Below are positions 42,901 to 54,399 of a DNA stretch of 64,000 nt, one piece after another (position 1 is the first letter of the stretch; every line of letters begins with the position of its first letter). A program made the translations under genes and the position numbers. The stretch is from assembly GCA_025200525.1 (NCBI GenBank), contig CM045770.1, positions 136,820,403 to 136,884,402 on the forward strand, given 5' to 3'. The DNA comes from Camellia lanceoleosa (taxonomy: Eukaryota > Streptophyta > Magnoliopsida > Ericales > Theaceae). A model generated the notes under the pieces. It did not search any database, was not told the DNA's origin, and saw only the letters and a list, made by a program, of their open reading frames with translations.

Positions 42901-43612
42901 TTTCTGAATTTCTATACCTTTGACTTGTTTAACACAAAAAGGGGTTAAATTTGAATGGTCGAAGATTGTGAGAAGAGTTTCGGGATCTAAAGAGTCGATT
43001 AGTGTGTGTTCGAGACTTATAGTTCCATCCGGAGATGAAGGTTTTACCATCTATAGTGATGCATCGAAGATGGGCTTGGGTTGTGTTACGTCTGAGCGAT
43101 AAGGTAGTGGCATATGCGTCTAGGCAGTTGAAGCCATATGAGCAAATTATCCTACACATGATTTGGAGTTGGCTACAGTGGTGTTTGCATTGAAAATCTA
43201 GAGGCACTAACTATATGGGGTGAAATGTGAGATATTCACTGATCATAAAAGTCTGAAGTATATTTTCACTCAAAAAGAATTGAATATGAGGCAAAGGCGA
43301 TGGTTGGAGCTTTTAAAGGACTATGATTTGACTATCAATTATCATCCAGGAAAAGCCAATGCAGTGGCTGATGCCTTGAGTAGAAAGACCCCAAGTAATT
43401 TGGCTACCTTGATCAGTGACCAAAAGAATATCTTGGAGGACTTGCGAAGGTTGAATATCGATATTAGATGGCATAACCATGGAGTGCAGTTGGCAAACCT
43501 TAGAGTTCAACCCACATTGATTGATAGAATTAAAGATGCTCAGGGAAAAGATCCTCAGTTACAAAAACTTAAGGCTGAAATGGAAATAGGGCTACAGATG
43601 GAATTTGTGTGA
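42901..43612 (+). pseudogene. Gypsy-1 RNase H and linker
   Basis: Motifs [43 protein letters not shown] and [14 protein letters not shown]. Small frameshifts near 42920, 43090 and 43140, and a stop at about 43200. Confidence 0.88.
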
Positions 43613-44854
43613 ATAAAGATGGAACCTTGAGATTTGGAGAGAGGTTGTGTGTGCCTAATGATTTAGAGCTCAAGAGAGAAATCCTAGGAAAAGCTCACAG
43701 TTCAGGGTATATCTTGCATTCTGGGAGCACTAAAATGTATAAAGACTTGAAGAGGAACTTTTGGTGGAATAATATGAAGAGGAAATTGCTCAAGATGTTG
43801 CTCAATGTTTGGTATGTCAACAAGTGAAAGTTGAACATCGAGACACAGTAAGTTACAACCTCTTCCTATTCCCGAGTGGAAGTGGGAACATATTACCATG
43901 GATTTTGTGACAGGGTTGCCTAGGACCCAAGGTGATAACAATGCTATTTGGGTTATCGTTGATCGATTGACCAAATCCGCTCACTTTCTAGCTTTTAAGG
44001 TAGGGTTCTCCTTAGAGAAGTTTGCAAATTTGTATATCAAGGAGATTGTGAAGTTGCATGGTATTCCGATGACCATAGTGTCTAATAAAGATAGTAGATT
44101 TGTATCTATGTTTTGGAGGAGTTTGCATACAGCTCTGGATACTAGTTTGAATTTTAGCACGGCCTTTTATCCTCAAACTGATGGACAGTCAAAGAGAACT
44201 ATTCAGACTCTTGAAGACATGTTGAGGGCCTGTATTATTGATCTTAGAGGTTCTTGGGATGAGCATTTGGCCTTAGTGGAATTCTCTTATAATAATAGTT
44301 ATCATGCGAGCATTCAAATGGCGCCATATGAGGCTTTATATGGACGGAAGTGTAGATCACCTATTTGTTGGGATGATGTGGGCGAAAGGAAGCTATTAGG
44401 GCCTGAGATTGTGCAACAAACGATGGACAAGATCAATCTTATTAGAGAGCGACTTCAAGACCGCATAAACAGAGAAAAAGTTATCGAGATAACGAGACGC
44501 AATTTGGTGTTTGGGGTTGGAGACCATGTGTTCCTTAAGGTGTCTCCTATGAAAAGAGTAATGAGGTTTGGTGTTCGTGGTAAATTGAGTCCTAGATTTA
44601 TTGGACCATTTGAGGTTTCAGATCGAATTGGTGAGAAAGCTTACAGACTTGCCCTACCACCTTCACTAGTTGGAGTTCATAATGTCTTCCATGTTTCGAT
44701 GTTGAGGAAGTATATACCGAATCCCAATCATATGATTGATTATGCACCGTTGCAGTTTAAGGAGGATTTGACTTATGAAGAACACCCTCTAAGAATTGTT
44801 GATAAGAAGGAACAGGTTTTGAGGCGTCGAGTCATCCACTATGTTAAGGTTTAA
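43609..44854 (+). pseudogene. Gypsy-1 integrase
   Basis: Zinc-finger part (AHSSGYILHSGSTKMYKDLK ... CLVCQQVK) with a frameshift near 43800-43850, then a long open core 43898-44854: MDFVTGLPRTQ, STAFYPQTDGQSKRTIQTLE (D and E of DDE), the GPF region and HNVFHVSMLRKYIPNP, typical of Tekay/Del chromoviruses. Confidence 0.9.
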
Positions 44855-44984
44855 CGAAGCAATCACTCGGAGAGAGAAGCTACTTGGGAACTTGAGGATG
44901 AAATGAGACAAAAGTATCCACAACTTTTTGAGACTACATGTATGTCAAATTTCGAGGACAAAATTTCTTTTAAGAGGGGAAGAA
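44855..44984 (+). pseudogene. Gypsy-1 chromodomain-like tail and polypurine tract
   Basis: After a TAA at 44852-44854 the same frame reads NHSEREATWELEDEMRQKYP, a chromodomain-type end that in this clade guides insertion to heterochromatin. The purine tract TTTTAAGAGGGGAAGAA lies directly before the 3' LTR. Confidence 0.7.
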
Positions 44985-46697
44985 TGTAAAACCCAAGTTG
45001 TGTGTAGGATTATTTTGTTGGATAGATTAGTAATTAAATTAATTTATATGGGTCATCTATTAATATCAAAAAATTAGTTATGAGATGGCATTATATTTCC
45101 TATTACTTAGATGGGTAATTTTGTAACTTTGAGAAATTAGGTTAATAAGCCCACCTATTGTGGCTTTAAGTCTTGGAAAACAAACAAAACAGAGGCTGTG
45201 AATTGCTCCATAGGCGGCTAGGGTTTGAGAAGGTAAAAGAAAAAGAGAAGAGAGGTTCAAGTGAGGCTACAATAGGGATTGAAGGCAGCACGTTGGTGAT
45301 TTTGGGACACTCATTGGTTAAGGTAAAATCTGCCTTTACTGTTAATTATTAAGTTTATGTTGAGGAATTTAACAATCAATGCATTAAAGGGATTTGGAAG
45401 ATCTATAGGTGCCTACTTAGGTTTTGAGAATTGGGTGCAATGTGTAAGTGTAACTTTGGGTGGGTAATAGAAACAATGGAATTTTGTATCATGGATCAGG
45501 GTGTGTTTTGACTTTTGGGTTTTGTATATTAGGTAAGGTGTGTTTGGCTATTGAATTGGGTGGATTGATTTGGTGTCTCTTGGATTTTAAGCGCATATAT
45601 ATATATATAATGGGTTCTTGTTGATGTGTGAAAGACATCAAAATATTAATTTATTTGAGGTTCTATTTATTAGGTTTATGTGATTGAAGTAGTGGAGTTG
45701 GGTGTTTGGAGTTGGTGATTGGAGTGCTATTTCTAAGCGTTTGAGGTAAGTAACCCTCTATCACTGTTGGTTCATTTTTATTCCTACCGAATCGTTTAAA
45801 ATAATAAATATATATTTATAGCCTTCGTGTTCTCTTAAAATAAAACATGGGTCAAGTATAAAACAACATCAAATATTATTATGAAAGTTATTTAAATATT
45901 TTGTAAAACTATTCTGAAAATTGTACCAAATGTTTATTCCGAAAATATCGAATATTTTATTTGAAAGTTGTGTATTGTTTGAATTTTGAACATCACTCTA
46001 GTCTGACTATGATTTGGACCCTAGCCAATGGGGGTTATTTATTGGCACAGAAACTAGTTTCTTTTGGGGCTTTACCACCGGCCTATGTGTGGTTCTGGGC
46101 CTTGTCACGGGCTAAGTGACCATAGTCATTAAGACTCGGGTTTTGTGAATCGAATCATTGAACTTTCTGAATATCGAACCATCGATTTGAACAACGAATT
46201 ACTTTGAATTATCACATTGGCTTTTTATTTAAAATGTATTGTACATTGTTTATTTTTAGCTTTGAAACCATCTTACAAATAATTGTTCATTTATTGAACT
46301 GTAGAAAAATTATATTTATTAGTTATCGATTTTTTATTTATTTTTGTATACTTGATCCAGCTAGCAGTGATGGTTGGTTATTTACTGGGCTTTCTAGCTT
46401 ACCCTTATTTTTTTTCTAGATTCTGAAGAGTAGAGCTGCGTGGGATTTTTACATGTGAAAGTGCTGAGAGTAGGACTGTGATTTAAGTACTTAGATTATT
46501 GTTTTGTTAGTGGATTAAATTAGTGGACTTGGTGGACTTTTTCATATAAGAATTATTTATTTTTATGGATTTTGGCATTATGACAATTAAGGATTTAATT
46601 TGAGTATTTTACATTGTGGGTTATGTGATTGGATTTTTAGCCTTGCATGCTCACTTATATGAGTGTGCGGCGTTGTCACGGAGCTTGGGGTGTGACA
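44985..46697 (+). repeat. Gypsy-1 3' LTR
   Basis: 1713 bp, about 98-99 % identical to the 5' LTR by eye, ending TGTGACA before the CATTG duplication. Confidence 0.92.
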
Positions 46698-46801
46698 CAT
46701 TGGGCAACTCAGGCAATCAGAATCTGTCTCTTGGAAATAGAGCAAAGGTACATTCAACAACTTGATTTCAATCTTTGTGTCACTTGTTTCCTCAGCATTA
46801 G

Positions 46802-47394
46802 TGAGAGGGAATAAAAATCACCATAAGAACTATATAGGTCCCAATACTGCCACGTGGCACAATTATAGAATATCCTGCGTAAGACAGTGGCCAAGACCTA
46901 GTCAAATGCTACAACAGTATTATATATGGAGTAGAACTCATCATGAGATGAGATCATATTGATATAGAAGTCCTAAACAACCAGAGGTTGTTTGGGAGAA
47001 GACTACTGGAGCACTTAAACTACTTACTAAGCAAGCAATCAACAATTATAAATAGACCACACCCCCATGGGTTAAGGTACTTTGTTTTCTTTATGTAATT
47101 TATCCATTAAATATTTTTTGTTTGGGGGGTGGCTAATAGAGCCAAAAAGCCAATACCAAAAAGTCAACTCTTCTTTCTACTTTTTTTGCACATCTTTTCA
47201 AAAAGTCCCCAACTAAAATAGCCAATTTCCAAACCACCTCTTATAATATTGGAGGACTAATTGAGCGTCGGAGGACCCTCGACTGTTCAACGCCTGGGGT
47301 TGTTTTCTCTTGTATATAGTGATCATGTGGTGATTTTGATCATCTTCTTTGTTGGAGTTTTTTATCATCAAGTATTGAATTTTCTATATTTGTA
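46802..47394 (+). repeat. LARD-2 5' LTR
   Basis: TGAGAGGGAATAAAAATCACC onward, matching 51788-52258 with scattered changes, plus a nested MITE at 47119-47240. Confidence 0.85.
47119..47240. mobile_element. 122-bp MITE in the LARD-2 5' LTR
   Basis: Ends TGTTTGGGGGGTGGCTA and (right end reversed) GAGGTGGTTTGGAAATTGGCTA are inverted repeats. The insert is absent from the 3' LTR. Contains the GTCAACTC/TTTTTTGCACATC motifs shared by other small elements in the window. Confidence 0.7.
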
Positions 47395-47639
47395 ACGATT
47401 GATTTCAATGAAGATGAACTAGCAAGTATGGAGAGATGGATCAACAAAGATGTAAAAAACATTTTATTTGGTCATGCAACCTTTTGCATTGTATTGCATG
47501 TGGTGTAAGGCTCTTGGGGAGTCCACGTGATCACTTTCACCAGATAATCATTTAAAATCAAATTGGATTCGGATTACTAATTTCAACAAACAATTCAACT
47601 CACACCAATGTTGATGGATCTCACCTTTACGACCAGGGA

Positions 47640-47935
47640 AGTTTTTAATTAAACTTTTAGAATGCATAAATTTTTATGCATTATAATTATGAGTATGGAG
47701 ATACTTTTATCATTTATTATGTCAAATCTTTATTATCTGCGAAGAATAATTTTTTATGCATTATTATTCCAAGCATTGAGATATTTTTATCATTTATTAT
47801 GTTGGATTGTCATCATCTATAGAGCATAGATTTTTATGCATTATTATTCTGAGCATGGAGATATTTTTATCATTTAATAAATCGGATCTTTATTATCCAC
47901 GAAGCATGAATTTTTATACCAAATTTGTATGGACC
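47640..47935 (+). repeat. LARD-2 tandem array a (about 88-bp unit, 3 copies)
   Basis: Units repeat TTTTTATGCATTATTATTC, GAGATATTTTTATCATTTA and TCTTTATTATC with moderate divergence. Confidence 0.75.
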
Positions 47936-47946
47936 TAGATGGAGAT

Positions 47947-50579
47947 TGTGATGTCCTGGGTCTTGGACCCGACTTGAACGTGCCTTTCGGACCTACCTTT
48001 TTCCTGTTCGATACCTTAATGGTTTGTGTCGTGTTGATGTTTGAGAATTCGGACTTGTTTAGTCCACTTAACGTTAGACCGATTTAAATATTTTGAGTTT
48101 CAAGCGTAGGGATGAAACTGAGGGGACCAAGATCACCTTGAGAAGTTCAGCCTGAGTTGGGTGGAACCGCATATGCAGGGGCTTAGGCTGCACGTGCGGA
48201 TCGGGGGCTGCACGTACCGGAGGAAGGGCCGCTCGTGCGGGGTTGAGCTGGGTTGTTGTTTTGGTTCTGCATTAATTACACGTACAGTGGGAAAATTCCA
48301 CACATGCAGGAAGGGCTCTGCACGTGCGGTGAGGGGCTCTCGCACCAGGCGCGTGAAACTGCCTCGATTTTTGTGCTTTTTAGCTATGTATTGATCATTT
48401 GCCACTTTTTCATTCATTTTAGAATATCTCTCTCTCTCTCTACAATCTTTTCTCTCTTTTCTCTCATCCCTCTCTATCCAAAGCCTCAAATGTTTACATT
48501 TTCTTTTGATCCTAAGAATCCATTGAGTTTTGGGTACTAGTTCCTTATATCAAAATGACAAGCATACAGAGGGCTTTGTTTTAACCGATGGAGATTGAAT
48601 TCCGGCGAAGTTGATTTTTGAATTTTCTCCTCTTCTCTCTTTGAGGTGGGGATTTCTTTGATCTTTTTCAATACCTTGTCTATAGATAGACATGTGGTAG
48701 TTTTATTGCAAAAAAAAAAAAAAAAAAAACCATGTTTGTTATGGATTTTTCGAAAATCATGAAAGGGGATCTAAGACTTGATATCTGGGATTGAGATTTG
48801 TGAAATTGATGGTTGTTTTGGATTAATTGGGGAGTGGTTCAACATGTTCGTGTTGAGAAAGAGGTAAAACCCTAATTTTTGTAATAATGCCTAATAGGTA
48901 ATAAGGGTTGAAATTTGTGAAATTATCATGTTATGAATTAAGGAATTTGATTAATGATTTGGTAATTAATTTGAGATTAACTCGGGTCTCATGAATTTAG
49001 CATTAACTTTGTGTTGGGTTGATTTTAGTTGAGCATAACGAATTGGTAGCTTGTTAATTGCTAAAAAAGGGGTTAACCGTGAGATTAGAATCATTGGGTT
49101 ACACTTTTGTTGAGTTGAAATTGAATGGATTATGATTTGGTTATCCATGGATTGGGTTTTTGGTTAAATGAATATAGTCGGTGTATTGTGAATTGGGAAT
49201 TGTGGAAATTAATTTTGGAAAGAAGATGTAATTATAACTCTTTTACAAATTAAGAAAGAACTTTAGGTAGAAGTTGAAAACCTTTGAATATTATGGTTGT
49301 TGTTGGACTTAATGCCTCATATGAATTGGATAATTGTATTACGTGTATTTAATACATATTGTTTAGAGGTTTTGTCTTTGGTCATCAGTGGAGGATGACA
49401 CTGTGATGTTGAAATTATTATGTGTATGTAGTACACTCAAGTTATTTATGTTTGTTGTACAAAGTGATGATTGGAAAATGTGCCCGCGCTAAGAATAAGA
49501 GGTACCAGTATCTTCCAGCTAGCGCCTGGAGAACTTGGCCGCGCTAAGAATAAGAGGTACAAGTACCTTCTAGCTAGCGCCTAGAGAACTTGGTAGAGGT
49601 ACCATTACCTTCCAGTCGATGTCTGGAAAATTGGCATTTTGTTGTGAAAAGATGTACCGTTGGCTTACCGTGCTTAAGGCAGGTAGAGTAGAGTTGTTTG
49701 TTATTATTGTTTCAGTGTGACTATGATATGTCATGTGTTATGATGAATGTGGTTCTGGGAGACCGAGTTGTCTTAAAAGTTAAGTAGGTAGTGGTTGGGT
49801 GTGTGTTGTTTCCATCTCTTGAGTTAAATGGTGATGTGTGTACATGGATGTATCAAATTGATTGTTGATGGTATTTTCCTTAACCTTGGGTTTAAGGCAT
49901 GGAAATGTGATAAATGTATTCATGCATTGAGGTTGTGAGAAACAAGGAAAAGAAAAATCGGATCGTTGTGTTTTGTTTCAAAGGCAAGGCGATTATTATG
50001 TAATACTTTATTTAAGATGGAAAAACATGGTTTTTATGTGATATTTTATTAAAGATGGGAAAATGAGGAGTGAATGTGAACTGGTTGTGTTGTTGAATAA
50101 ATCAGATGATTTTGAGAAAAGTATCTATGTATGTATACTTTGGTTATAAACCATCATAATATGTATATGATATGAAGCATTCATGGTCATAGCTATCTAT
50201 ATATTGTTACTGTTTAGGATCATGTTGGGATCCCTACTGGACTTTGTGTTCATCCCATGTTGCTAATTCTTTTCAGGTGATGTTAAGAAGTGTTCGAGAT
50301 CGAGGATCACCCTTAGTTGTTGGCCGCGGGGCCTTCTTATTTGTGGGTGGAATGCCGTTATTGTAAAAGGGTTAAATCCTTTCTTTTACTTTTAAAGATG
50401 TAAGCCTACGGGCAATTTATTTAGTTATACTGTTGTTGCATTTATTTTGCATTCAGATGAGAGAATCTTTATTTATTCTTTCTTGTTGATGTAAAGAGTT
50501 TCTGCATGTTATCTCTGAAATTGAATTAATTTAATGAATTTGGCAATGGATTTCGAGTAATAAAAAGTGGGGCGTTACA
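47947..50579 (+). repeat. Solo LTR (2.6 kb) nested in LARD-2
   Basis: TGTGATGTCCTGG to GGGGCGTTACA, 2633 bp, with flanks GAGAT and AAGAT (one change). No internal retroelement region or second LTR, so it probably formed by recombination between two LTRs. It contains a 58-bp tandem repeat (49487-49625), a poly-A at 48711-48731 and a (TC)n tract near 48426-48441. The GTGGGGCGTTACA end is typical of large plant gypsy LTRs. Confidence 0.65.
49487..49625 (+). repeat. 58-bp tandem repeat in the solo LTR
   Basis: Two full units and one partial with CGCGCTAAGAATAAGAGGTA, CTTC.AGCTAGCGCCT and AGAACTTGG. Confidence 0.8.
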
Positions 50580-50790
50580 AAGATCATTCTTTGGTTGGAT
50601 AAACCATCGAACCTAGATGGAGATCATCATTTGGTCAAATATGCCACCAAACTTCGATTGAGACTGTTATTTTGGTCAGATATGCCACTAAACCAAGATG
50701 GAAACAATTCTTTGGTTAGATATGCCACCGGACATGGCTGGAGACCGTTCTTTGGTCGAATATGTCACTGAATCTAGAAGGGTTGGTCGC
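50580..50790 (+). repeat. LARD-2 tandem array b (about 46-bp unit, 4-5 copies)
   Basis: Units contain TTTGGTCAAATATGCCACC and GATGGAGA. The sequence before the solo LTR (47925-47946) also fits, so that LTR landed inside this array. Confidence 0.75.
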
Positions 50791-50834
50791 CTAATGACTA
50801 GAAAACTCCCTTATATGCTTGGTGGACCACAAAA

Positions 50835-51225
50835 GCAAGATGAATTGTGCATTCCCTTGGTAATTTGTGAATCACGGGGATAAGACAAATTGCGCTTTCC
50901 CTTGGCAATTCCTCAGTCGAGTTGTGATACTTGGTGAATAACAAGGGCAAGATGAATTGTGCTTCCCCTTGGTAATTCGTGGATGGGGCAAGACGAATTG
51001 CGCTTCCCTTTAGCAATTCCTTAGCTGAGTTGTGGTGCTTGGTGGATCACGGGGACATGAAGAATTGTTATTCCCCTTGGTAATACGTTGATCACGAGGG
51101 CAAGATGAATTGTGCTTCCTCTTGAAAATTCCTTAGCGAGCTGTGATGCTTGATGGACCACAAAGGCAAGATCAATTGTGCTTCTCCTTGGTGATTCTTT
51201 TTAGATGAGGTGTGGTGCTCGATGG
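50835..51225 (+). repeat. LARD-2 tandem array c
   Basis: Repeats of GCAAGATGAATTGTGCTTCC followed by CTTGGTAATTC and, in alternate units, TTAGC.GAG.TGTGATGCTTG. Higher-order structure of about 50 and 110 bp. Confidence 0.7.
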
Positions 51226-51299
51226 ATTGGGGAAGAGACATGAGATTTTCTAAGGTATTGTCCTTGGTAAAATCCACGTGCAGGCTTTTTACTCACTAA

Positions 51300-51550
51300 G
51301 AAGTCCTAGTTCATTTAGGCATTATTTGGAATAACTCCTAACAAGATTATACATTCTTGGAATAAGTCTTAAAAAGGTTAGGCATTATCGGAATAAGACC
51401 TAGCAAGGCTAGGCATTCTAGGAATAAGACCTAGCATGACTAGGCAATTTTTTGGAGCAAGTACTAACAAGGTTAGGCATTTTTGGAATAAGTCCTAGCA
51501 TTTGCTAGGCATTCTCTAAAGACCTAGCATTCGCTAGGCACATTATGATT
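51300..51550 (+). repeat. LARD-2 tandem array d (35-45-bp unit, about 6 copies)
   Basis: Units read GGAATAAGTCCTAGCAAGG and CTAGGCATT with variable spacing. Confidence 0.75.
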
Positions 51551-51787
51551 AGTAGATGCTTGTATATATGAGCTCGGGAAGGTGTTTGAACCTTGCAAAA
51601 CTACCTAGTATAATGGGCACACTTTTATTGCATGAAAATTGTCTTAGTCAAGAAGACCAGAGTGTTTGGCCTAGCACCCATATATCGTTCTAGGTAGGCA
51701 ACAGTACACGGTTATTTTTATCATAACAATAACGACAAGCTTCTACTCTTTCATTGGGTTCAAAGAGAATGAAAGCTTAGGGGCAAT

Positions 51788-52258
51788 TGAGAGGAAATAA
51801 AAATCACCTTACAAACAATGTGGGTCCCAACTGCCACATAGCATAATTATAGATTATCCCGCGTAAGGCGGTGGTCAAGACCTAGTCAAACACTACAACA
51901 ATATTATACATGGAGTAGAACTCATCATGAGATGAGATCATATTGATATAAAAGTCTTAAACAAACGGAGATTGTTTGGGAAAGGATTTCTAGAGCACTT
52001 AGACTACTTTCTAGGGAATACATTAGGTTATTATAAACAAACAACACCTCCATGAGTTAGGGTTCGCTGTTTTTCTCCATGTTATTTGTCCATTATATTT
52101 TTATAATATTGGAGAACTAGCTTGGGTGTTGAAGGACCCCCCGGCCATTTAACGGTTGGCGGTATTTTCTCTTGTACATAGCAATCTCATGATGGTTCTG
52201 ATCATCTTCTTCGTTGAATTTCTTCATCATCAATTATTGGATTTTTTGCGTTCGTGCA
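51788..52258 (+). repeat. LARD-2 3' LTR
   Basis: 471 bp, TGAGAGGAAATAAAAATC to GTTCGTGCA, then the ATTAG duplication. Confidence 0.85.
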
Positions 52259-52263
52259 ATTAG

Positions 52264-53098
52264 AATTTGAAGTCCATACATGGTGAAGAAGGTTCATATT
52301 ATTGTTGCCCAGACTAGAACCTGTAACAGATTCGGATGAACCCAAATCCAATCCGAAATATATGAATTTGCTTAATAAAACCCGACTCGATTGCATCTGA
52401 ATCCGACTGATCTCATTTCTAAATGGAGCGAATTCAGATAAATCTAACTCTATTTAATTATATATCCAATCCGAAAATCAATTATTATGTGTGTCTAATA
52501 TGTTTTGCATGCTTAATTTACAATGACAAACAAAAACAGTTCAAATATTAGTTGTGTTTGGTGCATAGAAATGAGTGTTAAGTATGTTAAAATGAAAAAT
52601 AAAAATGAATCGGGTTGGGTTGGGTTTATGAAGTGGACATCCAAATAAGCCAGATTCAAGTTAGGGTTTGGATGGATGGATGGCTTAACTAGATCGGATT
52701 TTATTGGATCTACTTAGAATCTGATCCATTGATAGGCCTAGCCTAGACCATACCACAAAGTCCAATTACCTAAGTATTGCCTAGAAGTAAACACCATACA
52801 AGAAAAATGAAGCAATCAACTCAACCTTGTACCTAGAGGAGTAAATGCAAATGCATGTGTTTGTATATATGCAATCAAAATTAAAATTGAGTTGAACTTT
52901 GTAGTTTCATCTATTGAAAATAATCATGATGTTTTTAGGACACATACACATCATGCACATGAAATTTGTTCTAACTAGTCCAAGATATGAGTAAACAAAT
53001 TGCCTCAACACAAAGAGGATATGGTATGTAAGGGCTTGGTTTAAATACACTTTGGCCCTCACATTGTGTTCATTATCCACCCACATGAGCACACAAAC
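52264..53098. other. Intergenic or first-intron DNA, nothing recognised
   Basis: AT-rich sequence with a few ATTCGGAT-type words (52330-52480) resembling decayed repeats. No ATPase exon 1 found on either strand. Confidence 0.45.
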
Positions 53099-53099
53099 C

Positions 53100-53118
53100 A
53101 CCCCCCCCCCCCCCCCCA
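53100..53118. repeat. Poly-C tract
   Basis: About 19 consecutive C, unusual in this AT-rich region. Length may be affected by sequencing error. Confidence 0.8.
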
Positions 53119-53223
53119 ACCAAAAAAAAGGGGCCAAGACAATTATGTTAATATATAAATCAGATTAAACTGTTTAGTTCAATTATTTGATTTAAGCCGC
53201 CATTTTTGCTTTTCTTCTTTAGC

Positions 53224-53480
53224 TGTATATATCTATATTACCATATTGTACATTACCATATTATGTATTACCATACTCAACTTCTCCTTCTCTTATATAA
53301 AAGAGTCTTGTATTCACTCATATTCATTCATTGAAATATACAGAGTGCATTACCATATTGTGTATTACCATACTTGGCTTCTCCTTCTCTCATATAAAAG
53401 AGTCTTGTATTCACTCATAATCATTCATTGAAATATACAGAATTATTCTCTCTCTCTCTCTCTCTCTCTCTCTTATAACA
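53224..53480 (+). repeat. Copia-3 5' LTR with duplicated promoter
   Basis: Contains two tandem copies (about 53257-53351 and 53352-53450) of a 95-bp unit with CTTCTCCTTCTC and the TATA box TATATAAAAGAG. The 3' LTR has one copy. It ends in (CT)n and TTATAACA; a degenerate primer site TGATATAAGAGC follows. Confidence 0.8.
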
Positions 53481-54399
53481 TGATATAAGAGCACAGGATC
53501 TGAACCTTGCTCCTTGGCTCTCTCATCGGCACTCTCAGCCACTAATAACTTTAATGTAATTGGTTGTTTCTCTACTTTCTCACTAGTAGCCATAATCACA
53601 AAAAAACAACCATTATATTTGTCTCTTCCAGACGATTCTAGAGCCACCAACCACACCTCAAAAGAAGGCCAAACGCGCTCCAACGTGCCAATTCTTTCTA
53701 GGCGCGTCGTTCATGAAGCCACCAATCTCAACATGCGTTACCACGCACTAGTTGCTAGACGATCACACGCCACGCATTTGTCACGCACGCGTACCTCTAC
53801 TACAGACTTCGCTAGCGTTAGCCCTAAGTGTGTCCCTGACGTCAGCGCTATCACTACAGTGCACCGCACGCCTCTGCTGCTATTGTGCGCCACACACCAT
53901 CTTGCTAACGTGCGCCACACACCTACTGACGTCAGCCTTACTCTACGCTAACGTCATATGTCCTTCCTACATTGGTTTAGGCTCTTTTCAGGTTGGTTAA
54001 CTCATTGTTTGATCTATTTTGTGCTGATTGAACATGATTCCCTACTATTTTCGACCTTCCAAATTCATTGGTGCACTTCGTTTTACCTAGTTCTACTTCG
54101 ACGCTGCTGGACCCACTTTGTGAGTCATATTTTGCTAACTCCATGGATTGTTCAGACAACTCTTCTCAACACAGTGGTTCTTCTAGACCACCTACGACTC
54201 ATAGTCATTATCACTCTTCTGCTTGGCCTCAATTGCTGCTTATCGCCAGCCACGTGCTAACATTCTCCAAGTCGCTCTTCTGCACCTTCACCAACTTACA
54301 CTCTTCATGATATTGAAGCCATTGTAAAAAAAGTTCTTTCTACTCCTACCTATACCTCTGGTACACTCTCTACTGCTCTCTCAGTCACTCTAGGTACCT

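Larger units (their letters stand above)
40174..46697 (+). mobile_element. Gypsy-1: Ty3/gypsy element, Tekay/Del chromovirus type, gag and protease deleted
   Basis: 6524 bp with perfect target duplication CATTG (40169-40173, 46698-46702), LTRs of 1706 and 1713 bp that are nearly identical, primer site and polypurine tract. The interior starts directly in the linker before RT: gag and protease are gone. RT, RNase H, integrase and a chromodomain-like end follow with several stops. Good LTR similarity means recent insertion; with these defects it was probably mobilised by proteins from another copy. Confidence 0.92.
46802..52258 (+). mobile_element. LARD-2: non-coding LTR retrotransposon with tandem-repeat interior
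   Basis: Bounded by a perfect 5-bp duplication ATTAG (46797-46801, 52259-52263). The 5' LTR 46802-47394 minus its 122-bp MITE is 471 bp, the same as the 3' LTR 51788-52258. The interior shows no gag or pol, only four tandem-repeat arrays and a foreign solo LTR (47947-50579). A tract AAGCTTAGGGGCAA precedes the 3' LTR. Orientation is inferred from that tract. The 5' LTR end (TTTGTA) is slightly degraded, and no clear primer site is seen. Confidence 0.85.

Noticed and set aside
46204..46419. Hydrophobic 71-codon frame
   Set aside because: It lies in the Gypsy-1 LTR; the equivalent 5' LTR position differs by an indel that breaks it.
48133..48540. Frames of about 95-118 codons on both strands
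   Set aside because: They lie inside the 2.6-kb solo LTR, which is non-coding in such elements, and show no family motif.
50580..51550. CRISPR-like array of short repeats
   Set aside because: Units are adjacent and diverged, without unique equal-length spacers, and lie inside a plant LTR element.
52202..52396. 64-codon minus-strand frame
   Set aside because: It crosses the LARD-2 3' LTR boundary and has no recognisable domain.
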